Shown here: piece after piece, positions 30,207-41,584 of the stretch
Layout: every line of letters begins with the position of its first letter
How positions within the stretch are numbered: the first letter of the stretch is position 1
NCBI GenBank assembly: GCA_016802295.1
Contig: JAESIW010000154.1
Location: 287,575-351,574 of the forward strand
DNA length: 64,000 nucleotides
From: Brachionus rotundiformis
Lineage: Eukaryota > Rotifera > Eurotatoria > Ploima > Brachionidae
Direction of reading: 5' to 3'
Made by a program: the position numbers and the translations under genes
Notes under the pieces: generated by a model
Databases searched by the model: none
Seen by the model: the letters and a program-made list of their open reading frames with translations, nothing else
What the model was told of the DNA's origin: nothing

Positions 30207-33200
30207 ATGCAATTTATCAAATTATCAAAAATGCAATTACCAAAATATTTTCAGAAAAATTTCTCAAATATCACCCAAAATAGGACATTTAGGCAGTTTT
30301 TGATCCTTACTTGGAAAAACTTCCTGATTTTAAAACGAAAACCGTTCGGACCATTGGTTGAAATTCTTCTTTCATTCTTTTTTTTATCATTTATTCTTAT
30401 CCTACGAAACTACGTGGAAATAATTTACTTTCCACCTAATTCAAATCCAACATACAACATCATCGACTTTTTCTACAAGACAGCCTCTCAGGACCTAGTT
30501 CTTTTCTATCCAGACACCCCAGTTATTCAGAATGTAGTTTACCGAGCTTTTCGTGTCATCAAAAGCCAAAAATATTGGCTTAATTTATCAAGTAAGACAA
30601 AAAAAAATAATTTATTAATAAAAAAAATTTTCAAGTTCAAGGCACAAATGATTCCCAAGTGACCAATTTTAATGTTTATACAGCAAATAGACTTCTTGCA
30701 TTTATAGCTTTTCCTTCAGATTACGAAACCAAGCTTCCAAATAAAGTCGAATATTCCATCACTACTAGAGAGTTAAAAAAAATAAAATTTTTTTTTTTAT
30801 AATTTTAATAATAATTGTTTATATTCAAGACAAAATGAGTTTATCTATAATGTTGAGAATTTTTTTTATCCAAAAAAAGAATTCATGTTCGGAAAGTCGC
30901 CAGAACAGCTTTGCAATGGTAATAGAAGAGAATTTGAGGAGACAAAAATTTATAATTTTTTTCTAATTAAGATAACAAGTATTTTCGGCTATATAACACG
31001 TTTAATTCCATCAAATATGCTCTGGATCTTAGTATTATACAAGAAATGACCAGAATGCCAATGAACGATCCAAAAAATGTATCTTTTAAACTATGAAAAT
31101 TAACTTATTTTAACTTTTTTTTATCAAGTTGAAAATTCAACAAATTGGATGCTCAGGCTACCTAAATGATGAACTCAAGTCATCATTTGGTTTTTTGATT
31201 CCTCTTTTAATTCAACTTGGCTATCTAATTCCTTTAATTAACACAATTGGACAGATAGTACGAGAAAAACAGACAAAAATGAACGAATACTTGAAAATAA
31301 TAGGAATCAAGCCTTTTGTATATAAGCTTAGCTATTTTATTAGATTAGGTCTAGTTTATGTTTTGATGAGCCTAATGGTGGCGTTTTATTGTACCTTAGA
31401 ATTGGAGCCTAAAAGGCCAGAGGAGAGACTAACAAAAAAAGTTCTATTAAAGCATGTACAATCTTATGTGTTATTTTTAACCATGATGTGCTACTCGATC
31501 CAATGCTCATTATTCGCTCTTTTTGTGTCTGTATTTTTTACCAAGCGTATTATTTAAATGTAGACCAATTTTAACAAAATTCTAATTTTTAAAATTAGCT
31601 CTTGTGGCAAAATTGGTGGTTATTTTGATTTGGACTCTCACAGGTGTTAATCTTTACAACGATTTGGAGAACATATGGCGATATTTGCTGTGCATGTTTC
31701 CAAATACTGGTCTGATTTTATCATTTCAAATTTTTTACCAATACGAAAGAAGTGGTAAGTTTTGGAACTAAGATTACCTCACTAAAAGTCTAAATATGTC
31801 TGAAATTTAATTTATTAAGTGTGATTTCAAATTTTATTTAATATATTTATAAAATAAGATAAATATTTGATAATCCAAGCTAATTTCTTTCATTTTTTAC
31901 TTGGGTAATTATTCAAAATGTTAAGCCAAATGGTTTTCGAATTCAATGTGAAATTTGGCTTACCAATTTTAGAAAAAATGATTACTGCTTGGTTTCCAAT
32001 AGCTAAGAAAAGTATTTTATTTATTTTTAATTTTTGGTTTAGTAAGTATCATTAAAAGCTATAGATTTTGACTTATGGAAATATTGAAACAATTTTCTTG
32101 AATCTAAAAGACTTGTAAATAAATTGAATAAGCTAACCTGATGTGTTAAAAACTTGTATCTAATTTCGATCTCTTTTTTATTTATTTAATCATTAAAATT
32201 ATAAAATGTATAGTAAAGATTATTTTAAAAAAGAAATTTTTTAAATCTCTTTTTTAATAGTCTTAAATTAAATCTAAATGATCTAACAAAATAAAACCAC
32301 TCACTATCTTTTTGAGATTTTAAATTTTGTTACAAAATTTTCAATTCATAATTTTTCAATTCTTAAGAGGTCAATTTGGTCAATTTGTTTTCTGGACTGT
32401 ACGATACTAATTTTAATATTGGTAATGTTTTGATTTCAATGATAATTTGGAGCACAATGCTCGTTCCGTTTATGTGGTATTTTGAAAAAGTTGTACCCTC
32501 GCAGTTTGGGATTCCGATGCCATTTTATTTCTTAATTCAGCCATCATACTGGTCAAATTTATTTCGATACAGAAAACTAGACAATAATAAAGATTGGTCT
32601 AAAAATTATGCTTTAAATGACCAAAATGGATCAGAATCAACTGTCACTTTTTGTGATGTGACCAAAGTAAGTCGTGAAATAACAAATAAATCTTTTAATT
32701 TTTTCTTTATAACATTAGATAGTCTAAAAATAATATTTTTTCTGGGACAGTGGCCATATTCAAAATAACTTATTACTAATGATAAATTTTATTTAAGAAC
32801 TTTCATAGAGGATCAAAAAAAAAATCAGCAATTAAAAATTTGAATTTAAATTTTAACGAAAATGAAATTATATCTCTTTTGGGTAGATTTATTACAAAAA
32901 TAAAAAATTATTTTTTTTTTAAATATTTTTCTAGGACACAATGGAGCAGGAAAGGTAAAATATATTTTTTAAAATAAACTCATTAATTTTATAAAATTAA
33001 AATAAAAATAGACAACGACCATGTTCATTTTGTGCGGTAACAAATTTTGATATTTAAAGTATATTTCTACATTTTCTTCGAAGGTATATACTCTCCGAGT
33101 TCAGGCGAAATCTTTATCTATAATCAAAATCTGAGAACTAATCTAGATAAAATTCGAAAATTCATCGGCTTTTGTCCTCAAAATCCCATACTTTTTGAAG

Positions 33201-36200
33201 ATTTAACAGTGAAAGAGCATCTGAAACTAATTGCCACAGTATTTTTGAATAGAAAATTTTGTTTTTAATACTAATTTAACAATAGATAAAAGAATATTCT
33301 TTAAATGAAGTCGATGCTGAAATACAAAAAATAGCATCTCTTCTAAATTTAGAAGATTTTATAGATAAGAGAGCAAAAAATTTATCAGGTGGTACCAAAA
33401 AACGGCTGGGCATCGCAATGGCGTTAATTGGTGACCCTAAAGTTGATTAAAATTTTATTTCAATATTTATCAAATATTTAAAATTCTATTCTTAGATAAT
33501 TATTTTGGATGAGCCTTCTTCAGGCATCGACCCAAAGAATAGAAGACAGCTATGGAATATTATTAAAAAGTTTAAACTTAATAAAACAATTATCATTTCG
33601 ACTCATTATATGAAAGGTTAATTAACTTATTAAATTAATAGTTATAATGACTTTTTTTAAAATTTTTTTAGAGGCAGACTATTTGAGTGATAAAATTGGA
33701 ATTTTAAATAAAGGAAAGCTTAAATGCTTCGGTAATCCGAAATTTCTTAAATCAAAATTTTGCCAAGGCTACAAACTGGTCGTGAGAAAGACCGAAAATT
33801 TCAATGAAATTGTGTTCAAAAATATAATCGAATTATTTGATGAAAATTATCTTGTTGATAACAATTACCATAATGAAATATCAGTATATGTTAATAGCGA
33901 TTCTTCTAAGGATATTTACGAATTTCTCAAAAACATCGAGGATAACAGAGTTTACATTGGCTTTGAAAGCTATACAATTAGCTCACCAACTTTAGAAGAA
34001 GTCTTCATAAAGTAAATCTCATCAAATTTTTACCATTTTCTAATTACTATTTTATATTTTAAAGATTAGGAAAGCTACATGATGAAAATGGCAATCATAT
34101 TTATAATTCTAAACCTGAAATCGATAGTCGTGATATTGCAAGAGGTATTTTTTAGAAATATTCTACCCAATTCTGAGTAATTTTACCAAATATTAAATGG
34201 TAAAGAGTAAAGTAAAAATAACTCTAAAGCTCTGTTTTATTTTTAAGGTAATAATAATTAATTTCAAATTCTATTGATTATTATAAAATTTTAAATAATC
34301 AATAATTTGTATTTTTATCAATTCCATTACCATCTGTGATCAATAACACTGGTTTAATTGATAATTTAAATGGTGACCTAATTGCATCAAAATCTTTTAA
34401 AAATTTGAAAATATTAAATTTCCAAGTTTAGGCTAGAAGCAAATTAAGATTATTTATTTTTTAATGATAATTTTTAGGGATACAGAATAATTTTCCATAA
34501 GTGGAAGTAAACAGAATTGAGACTTTAACTAGTAAGACTGCCTCAGCTTTTTTTCATCCAGACTTCAGTTCAAATTCAGTGAATTAATTTAAAGTCAATT
34601 GGAAATTCGTTCCAGATTGTCGAGGTCCTGTTTGGAAATAAAATTTTGGTTAAAAATACTTAATTTTCTCTTTATAAATAGTCTTTTTGTGAGATTTGAG
34701 ATCGTCTGCTTTGAGCTTACAAACAATCGTCGTTCACGAGATTCACCTTATCTAAATTACTGACTATTTTGAACATTTGGACAAGATCGCCTTTCTGCCT
34801 TCTCATTTGAAGGTTGGTCTGATCCATTCCGCTTAACCAATTAGTATAACTTAAGCTTCTCGACTCAGGGACCACTTTAGTCGCTCTATTTTCTTTGAAC
34901 TTTTTCCAACTCATTTATATCTAAGCTAATGGCATATTCTAAATGTAGTCTAACAAGAGATTTGTATAAAAAAGTGTTCCTTCTCACAAAATTTTTCAAC
35001 TTGGTTGCCTTTCGCCAGATTGTTTTTCTGAATTAACTGAGTTTTTGGCAAAAATAAAATAATTAAATAAAAAATTGTTATAAATATTGTTAAAATTTTT
35101 TCTTTATGGTAATATTTTTTTAATTTCAGTGTTCAACAATGAAATGGTAAAAGTCTCAGGCATAAGATTGTTTATACAACAGATAGGAGCCCTCCTAAAA
35201 AAGCGATTTCGCATATCTACTTGTCGCTATCTTCTCACATTGACAGTTCTAATTCTTCCTCTGATAATACAAACAACATCGACTGCATTAATACCTTCGA
35301 AAACCAACTTGGTAAATAGTAATGACAACAACTTACAATACTCTGGTCAAGTTAACCTGGAAATTGGAAATTACGGCAATTTCCGCATGCCTTACCAAAT
35401 CATAAACGATTCTTACTCGAAAATTCCATTACAAAGCTTGATCCAAAAATTCTATACCCGTGAAAATAAACCCAATGTTCAGCTCCTGGAAGTTAAGTCT
35501 GAATCTAATATGTCTGAATTTATTCGAAAAGAAAAAGCAAAAGATATCAATAATCAAATAAATGATTTATTTATGGCAATTAGCTTTAACATTACCAATT
35601 GGGACAAATTTCAAGCTACATTATTCTACAGTAGTTTGGCATTTCATTCGAGTGGAACTATTTTAAATGAAGTAAGTAATTTACTTCTCACATTTCTGTC
35701 CAACGATTTAACAAAGTCAATAAGCACCACAAATGCTCCTTTAAAATCGAACAACTCTTTATACCGAGGAGGTGACTTGTTTGAATTTCTTGCATGCTTG
35801 GACATTGTGCCCGGCTCAATCTTAAATTTGATAGTATCAGTAATATGTGGATTTTTAATTGCTGCAAATGTGATTAATGTATCTAGAGAACTTATCAGTG
35901 GATCAAAAAAACTCCAGTTTTTAAGCCGAACTAATATTTTCACTTATTGGTTTTGTAATTACATCTATGACATAATAACTTTTCTATGCATCTACATCGG
36001 TGTTGTTTGTAGTATAAAGATAGTTGATGCAATAAGAAACGATGTGCTTATCGAATCAGCAGTTTTGGTATCACAATCAAATATATTTTATGTATTTTTT
36101 TTGCTGATTTGTTCAGCCTTACCAAGTTGTAGTCTGAGCTACATTTGGTCATTTTTTTTCAAAACAGAAATAGTGGCCTTTATAACCTTGTTTATAATGT

Positions 36201-38077
36201 TAAGCAGTGGAGTCGTGCTGGACATGCTATGCTCCTTTTTACAGCTTTTTATAAACTCAGATCCTTATGAGAGAAATAAAAGCCTATTTGACTTTTTGAA
36301 TTTGGTAAAAAATGTTCTGTATTTACTTTTTCCCAATGTGACAGTCAAACGTGGATTGTATTTTCTGAAAATTAGAAATAACAAAAACTGCATGGAATTT
36401 TCGAATAGATTGATGGCAACCAACTTTAAAATGGACTCTAGTCGACTTTCATTTGAACAGCCTGGACTTGGATCATTGATATTGATTTTTTTCTTCCAGT
36501 TTATAATTGGAAATCTATTAATTTTGGCTTTGGAACTCAGAAATAGAATTGATTTGAATACATTTAAAAAAAAAACTAATATAAATGAAGATGGTACATT
36601 GGTTCTGAAGGATGTTAGCAAAAAGTATGGATGGAAAAAGAAATTAATTCTAAAAGATATTGATTTATCAGTGAAAGATTCCGAATGCTTTGGGTAAGTC
36701 ATATTTTTCAAAAATTTGATAAATCGAATTTAATTTTTAGAATTTTTCATCAGCTTTTAAAATTATCTTCTGGTTTTGAAAAAAAGATTTAAGCTTTTGT
36801 GTTAGTTGATCTCCGAAAAAATAAATTCAATTAGCTGAATTTTTGCAAATTGAGTTTAAATATTTATCATTTTTTTAATTTTGTGCTTTTAAGATTAGCT
36901 ATTATTTTATTAAAAGAATTTATTAATTAAAATTATGTATCTTTATATATAAAATAATAAATCTTTGTCCTGAACTTTATTTCTTTAGAAGATAGACAAA
37001 ATTTAATTAAATTAATAATTTTTCTTAAACTAGAATCCTGGGAATTAATGGAGCTGGCAAGACAACACTTTTGAAAACAATTATTGGAGAATTAAAACCC
37101 AATAGTGGGAGAATAATCGTAAATGGAGCTGAAATTGGCAAAAATATTTTAAAATATCCAAACAATCTAGGATATTGTCCACAATTTTCCTATTTGCCAG
37201 AGTTTCTCAAAGTTTATCAATGCTTTGAAATGTTTGCTGTGTTGAAAGGCATTGATCCGAAATGCAAAATTTTCATAACTAATGATTTAGTCAAAATATT
37301 TAAACTGGACATTTATAGAGATGTTTATATAAAAGATTTGAGTGAAGGAAACAAGCGAAAGCTTAGCACAGCAATAGCATTTTTAGGAAATCCGAAATTG
37401 GTTATTTTAGATGAAGTAATCTTAATTATTAATTTGAAAATTTTATAAATTTGACTTCAGCCAACAACTGGTATGGATCCGTCTGCAAAAACATATTTCT
37501 GGAATCTGATTAAAATGTCAGAAAATTACGGAATTACAACAATCATTTCCAGTCATAGGTTAACAATTAATTAAATTTAGATAAAATATTTAATAAGAGA
37601 GATTTTTAGCTTGGAAGAATGCGAAAAGTTATGTTCTTCTTTATCAATTTTAAAAGAAAGTGTTCTCGAATTTTGTGGCACTTTTGACAATCTAAAGCTT
37701 AATTATGGCAAAGGTTTTTGTTTGATGATAAAGTTGGAGCAGACTGATGAGCCGTCGAACGATTTGGAAATATTGGAAAGTTTTTTGCTTAGAAAAATTC
37801 CCAATTCAACAATTAAAGGTTTTAATTTAAAAAATAATATTATTTTATTTTATGTCTAATTTTAATAGAGAAACAAGCTGATAGTTTCTTGGTTCAAATA
37901 AAGAAAACAGAATTTACAAATCTGCTTATTTCGGACTTATTCAATCTAGTTGAAAAATATAAAAAAAAATATAAAATTGAGTCTTTTTCAATATCGGAGA
38001 CCACATTAGAAGAAATTTTCTTGTCCATTTCTGAATCAAATACCAAAATTGATCAGAATAGCAATATTCGAGTCTAG
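30207..38077 (+). CDS. Full-length ABCA-type lipid transporter, about 20 exons
   Basis: Reading exon by exon with GT/AG introns gives about 1,680 residues, close to ABCA3 size. The N-terminal LTWKNFLILKRKP and first extracellular loop lead into TMD1 (QIVREKQTKMNEYLKIIG). NBD1 runs from about 32800 to 34010: Walker A GHNGAGK, FCPQNPILFEDLTV, signature LSGGTKKRL, Walker B IILDEPSSGIDP, STHYM H-loop and EADYLSDKI. After a 985-base intron (34145-35129) exon 16 carries all of TMD2 (35130-36692). NBD2 then has GINGAGKTTLL, GYCPQ, LSEGNKRKL, VILDEPTTGMDP and SSHSLEECEKL, and the end shows the family TTLEEIFL. The intron phases match across the centre, so this is one gene and not two half-transporters. 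The orthologue group within ABCA is not resolved. Oddities: LSEGN in place of the usual YSGGN in NBD2, and a Walker A exon of only about 16 bases. Confidence 0.92.
34500..34990 (-). mobile_element. CR1/L2-like LINE 3' fragment inside the ABCA central intron
   Basis: Minus-strand frames give LYKSLVRLHLEYAISLDINE, then TNLQMRRQKGDLVQMFKIV and a later FPNRTSTIWNEFPIDFK. These are the LVRPHLEYA, LxxRRxRGDLIQMFKI and FxNRVVxxWNxLP blocks of the LINE ORF end. It lies antisense in the host intron and is broken by stops. It is closest in this window to the fragment at 18530-18960. Confidence 0.8.
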
Positions 38078-38971
38078 AAATTATTATTAAAAAAGGAAAT
38101 TCACATTTTTTTAGATAATTTTTGTATCAATTATTTTTATTTTAATAAAATTTGAAAACATCATTTTTTTTAATCAAATTCAAAAAATGGAGCGTAAGAT
38201 TAAAGGACTTGTACTTGTACTGCAAAATTAAACACTATCTAACAATATATTTTAAAATAAATACATAATATGTTTGTACAAAAAATAAGCAAAAAATAAT
38301 TTTTGAGTACATAAACTGCTTTATTTTTAATAAGTATTATGAAAAGATGTTTAGTAATCTAAAATCCTAGATAATGATTTCAAAAGTAGAATTCTTCTAA
38401 ATAGGTTTGAGTTTTTGTCACTTGAAATTTAAATTTAACTAAAAATTAGTTTGAGATTAGATTTAAGTCATTATTATATAACAAATTAGAATTAGTCGAA
38501 ATCTGATTTTCAAATAATAACTGATTTAGAACTCTAAAATCTTAAATAACTCAACCTGGTTAATACAAAGTTGGTTGATTAAAAAAACCATTATTTTTTA
38601 AACATTTTCAAACCATCTCCAAATGACAAAAATTTAATAACAAAATTATTCTAGATAAAATTTTTTTAATAATATCATTACAATTATAATTACTTAACGA
38701 GTTTAATAAGATGCTCCTATGATGGTTTTTGTAATAATTTTAGTAGTAAATTTTCAGCGGTTTTTTTAAAATATTAAAGCTTTTTTAATTTAAAAAAATA
38801 TTTTAGTTCAAAAAAATGTATAGTTTTGAGATTTCTCTTTTTTGAAAATTTGTATTTAAAAGATAATTAATAAATTGTGTTACAATTCGACCAGATTTAA
38901 AATAAAAAGATCACAAATTACTGTTACTAAAGATATATTTTATTATACTTGTAATTTTATGATTTTTTAAG
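38078..38971. other. Intergenic region between ABCA and GPCR
   Basis: AT-rich, no coding or structured signal seen. TTTTTTAAG directly before the GPCR ATG could be a splice acceptor, so a 5' UTR exon may lie here. Confidence 0.5.
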
Positions 38972-40201
38972 ATGGATGATCTGTATGAAAAATTTCTCAA
39001 CTTAATAGACCTTGGCATTGATTTAAGCTTTTTGGACTTGAACATAACCACAAATTCGGATCTTATCTTAAGCAAGCTGGACAATATAACAATTTCTGAT
39101 GAGATGTTGGACAACATTGATCTACATTATTTAGTCGAACACTTTTATATTATTTCAAAATGGCTCAATGTAACATTAATTACAATAATAACATTATTAG
39201 GTCTCTACGGCAACATCATGTCTCTGATTATCTTTTCTAGCAAATCATTTAAAAAGCGATCTTTTGCGATACTTCGCATGTATATTCTAATTCTGTCAAT
39301 TAGTGACTTTTTAGTTCTTATATTTCACTATGTAGACTTTACTTTTATTTCATGGACAAATTTGATCCAATCTAGACAATTTTCTTTAAATATAATTAAT
39401 CAGTCAAGACTGTTTTGTAAAATAGTTCCATTTTTGAGAAATTTTTTCAGAACATTATCAGTTTATTGCTTAGTTTTCATATCTATTTATCGTATTTTTT
39501 CACTCCATTTTCCAATGGTAAGTACAAAATGGTCTAAATTAAAATTTAACAAAATAGTTATTCTCATTACTATTGGATTTTCTATATTGGTCAATGGGCA
39601 CACTTTGTTGCTTAACGATCTGGTAATTCATTACAAAACAAATCAACTTTACTGTTCAATTAATCGAAAATTTTATAAATATCAGATTATTTTTCGCTTA
39701 AAATACATTTTATTCACCATTTTTATCCCAATTATTATAATCCTCGGTATTAGTATAATTCTTTACACAAAGATCAGACATTTTGTACATAAAAAAGAAA
39801 CAAGAAGCGAAGCATTGCCATTATCAGCATTAAAGTCATCTGACCAAAGAAAAAGTATAACAAATGAAAGAAAACAGCCTAATGCTCAATCGGTCAGAAC
39901 TGCTTATTTGACTGTCATATTGTCCAAATGGTTCATCATTTTGCATGTACCTTATACAATTGTTTGGATTGTGCTACATTTTCAATTAAGAGCGGAAACA
40001 GCTAGAGTAGAAAATTTTATATTCAATTTGATTTATAAAAAACCAAATGAGAACGAGAATCAAAAATATCTACTTAAAGCTTTTCTGAATTTATTTGAAA
40101 TTTTGACTATTTTAAATTACGCAGTCAACTTTTTTTTATACATCATTAACATACCTTTGTTCAGAAAAATACATAAAAAAATTATATGTTATTTATTTTA
40201 A
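38972..40201 (+). CDS. Class A (rhodopsin-like) GPCR, neuropeptide-receptor type
   Basis: An intronless gene of 409 residues with seven hydrophobic segments between about residues 60 and 405. TM1 has the family GN (LYGNIMS). TM2 has LSISDFLVL with the conserved Asp. A Cys before TM3 (FCKIVPFLRN) can pair with the ECL2 Cys (LYCSINR). The end of TM3 reads SIYRIF where DRY is usual; Arg is kept. TM6 reads WFIILHVPY and lacks the full CWxP. TM7 reads NYAVNFFLYI in place of NPxxY, as in many FMRFamide-like invertebrate receptors. The N-terminus has N-glycosylation sites. A peptide ligand is an inference from overall similarity; none is identified. Confidence 0.85.
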   Translation: MDDLYEKFLNLIDLGIDLSFLDLNITTNSDLILSKLDNITISDEMLDNIDLHYLVEHFYIISKWLNVTLITIITLLGLYGNIMSLIIFSSKSFKKRSFAILRMYILILSISDFLVLIFHYVDFTFISWTNLIQSRQFSLNIINQSRLFCKIVPFLRNFFRTLSVYCLVFISIYRIFSLHFPMVSTKWSKLKFNKIVILITIGFSILVNGHTLLLNDLVIHYKTNQLYCSINRKFYKYQIIFRLKYILFTIFIPIIIILGISIILYTKIRHFVHKKETRSEALPLSALKSSDQRKSITNERKQPNAQSVRTAYLTVILSKWFIILHVPYTIVWIVLHFQLRAETARVENFIFNLIYKKPNENENQKYLLKAFLNLFEILTILNYAVNFFLYIINIPLFRKIHKKIICYLF

Positions 40202-40229
40202 AGAATTTAAATGTCTATTTTTAAATTTA

Positions 40230-40235
40230 AATAAA
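40230..40235 (+). terminator. AATAAA polyadenylation signal of the GPCR
   Basis: Found 29 bases after the stop codon. Confidence 0.5.
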
Positions 40236-40369
40236 AAAAAACTAATTTACTATATTTTTTTTATCAAGTTAAGACAAGTTTGTCAAGTTCCGATTTTTTA
40301 AATGCCAACACTAAAGTAACTTCTATTAAGCATTTAAAAAAGTTTTATAATCATAATGATACTAATGAT

Positions 40370-40640
40370 AATTGCTAGACTTTTGCATCAAGTCTGGATT
40401 TACCAGACTAAAAGCAAAATTTTAATCTTTCAAAATTCTATTCGATTTGTTTTTAAAAAGATCAATTGTTTTTGATTCTATCAGTTCTTCATTTGTTAAT
40501 TAATTCAAATCACTAACAACTCTGTTACCAAGAAAATTATATCTAGGCAAACAGTTTCTTATTAGTTTTCTTCTTAAGATGTATCGATTTCCTCTTGTAT
40601 TATACCCTGAAATAACTACTAATAGGGTATTAAAATGTCT
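40370..40640 (-). mobile_element. CR1/L2-like LINE 3' fragment
   Basis: The minus strand reads RYNFLGNRVVSDLN followed by a TIDLFKNKSNRIL stretch, the FxNRVVxxWN ... FKxxLD end of a LINE ORF. Only the last 60-70 codons are present. Confidence 0.7.
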
Positions 40641-41584
40641 AATAAACGATTATATTTAATAAGATTTATTCTAAACAAATGAAAGTGGTCACTCTAAATA
40701 ACCACATTAATTAGAGAACAAAAAGGAAAAAAAATATAATAAAAAAATAAAATAATGTCAAATAATTACCATCAAATACTTGGTAATTATTTGTGAGTAT
40801 TCAATTATACATTTGCACAAATATCAAATTTGATATAATTTTGGCATTAAAATTAGTTGAGATATAAGCTTTCAAAATTCCAGGCTTAATTGATTGCCTA
40901 AAAGGATCATCTTTTTAATTTTTCACCTTTTTAATAACCTAATTTTTAAATAAAATATGTTGTTTTTCTCTTTACTAAACTCAAACAACTTACTAAAAAA
41001 AATTAAATTTAACTATATAAAAATGTGCCATTGGTTCTAATTAAGCAATCGCTTGAATATTAAAACAATGCAGGTTTTATTAAATTATTATTAGAAAAAT
41101 TTTTAAAATGATAAATTTAAATAAGAGAATACTGCCATGTTGTAACAAAAATCTTCCAAATTTTAACCTTTATTAAGTCTGTTTTATTAATTGAAAATCT
41201 ACTGTTTATATGTAACCTTTTTTTCAGTTCAAAATTTCATATCAAAACCTAAAATATTAAATTTAATGATAGATGTACATTAAAAACTATATTTATTTAT
41301 TGATTTTTTTTTTATTAAATTAAGATTTAAAAAGAAAAAAAATATAAGTATCCTAAGAAATTTTCAAAGCCATTATTCTTAAACGAATCGAGTAAATCTA
41401 GATAGCCTACAACAACACGATTAGAATAAAAATTAAATCAAGAGATACATTTATTTATTCAAAAAGTTAAAGCCTTCGAAACCAGAACGGAAATAAAAAA
41501 TTAATCTTTTATTTTTGTAAAAAAAAATGTCAAATTTTTCCAAAACATTAAAACTAGACATTTATAAAAAAATTAAATTGCCAA
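40641..41584. other. Intergenic, nothing recognised
   Basis: AT-rich. Near 41448-41460 a TTTATT motif (AATAAA on minus) may be the polyadenylation signal of the next gene. Confidence 0.5.

Noticed and set aside
35644..36711. Minus-strand frames opposite the ABCA TMD2 exon
   Set aside because: The plus strand carries a clear transporter domain; these are shadows.
30207..38077. Two separate half-size ABC transporters
   Set aside because: Intron phases join across 34144/35130 and the domain order TMD-NBD-TMD-NBD is that of one ABCA protein.
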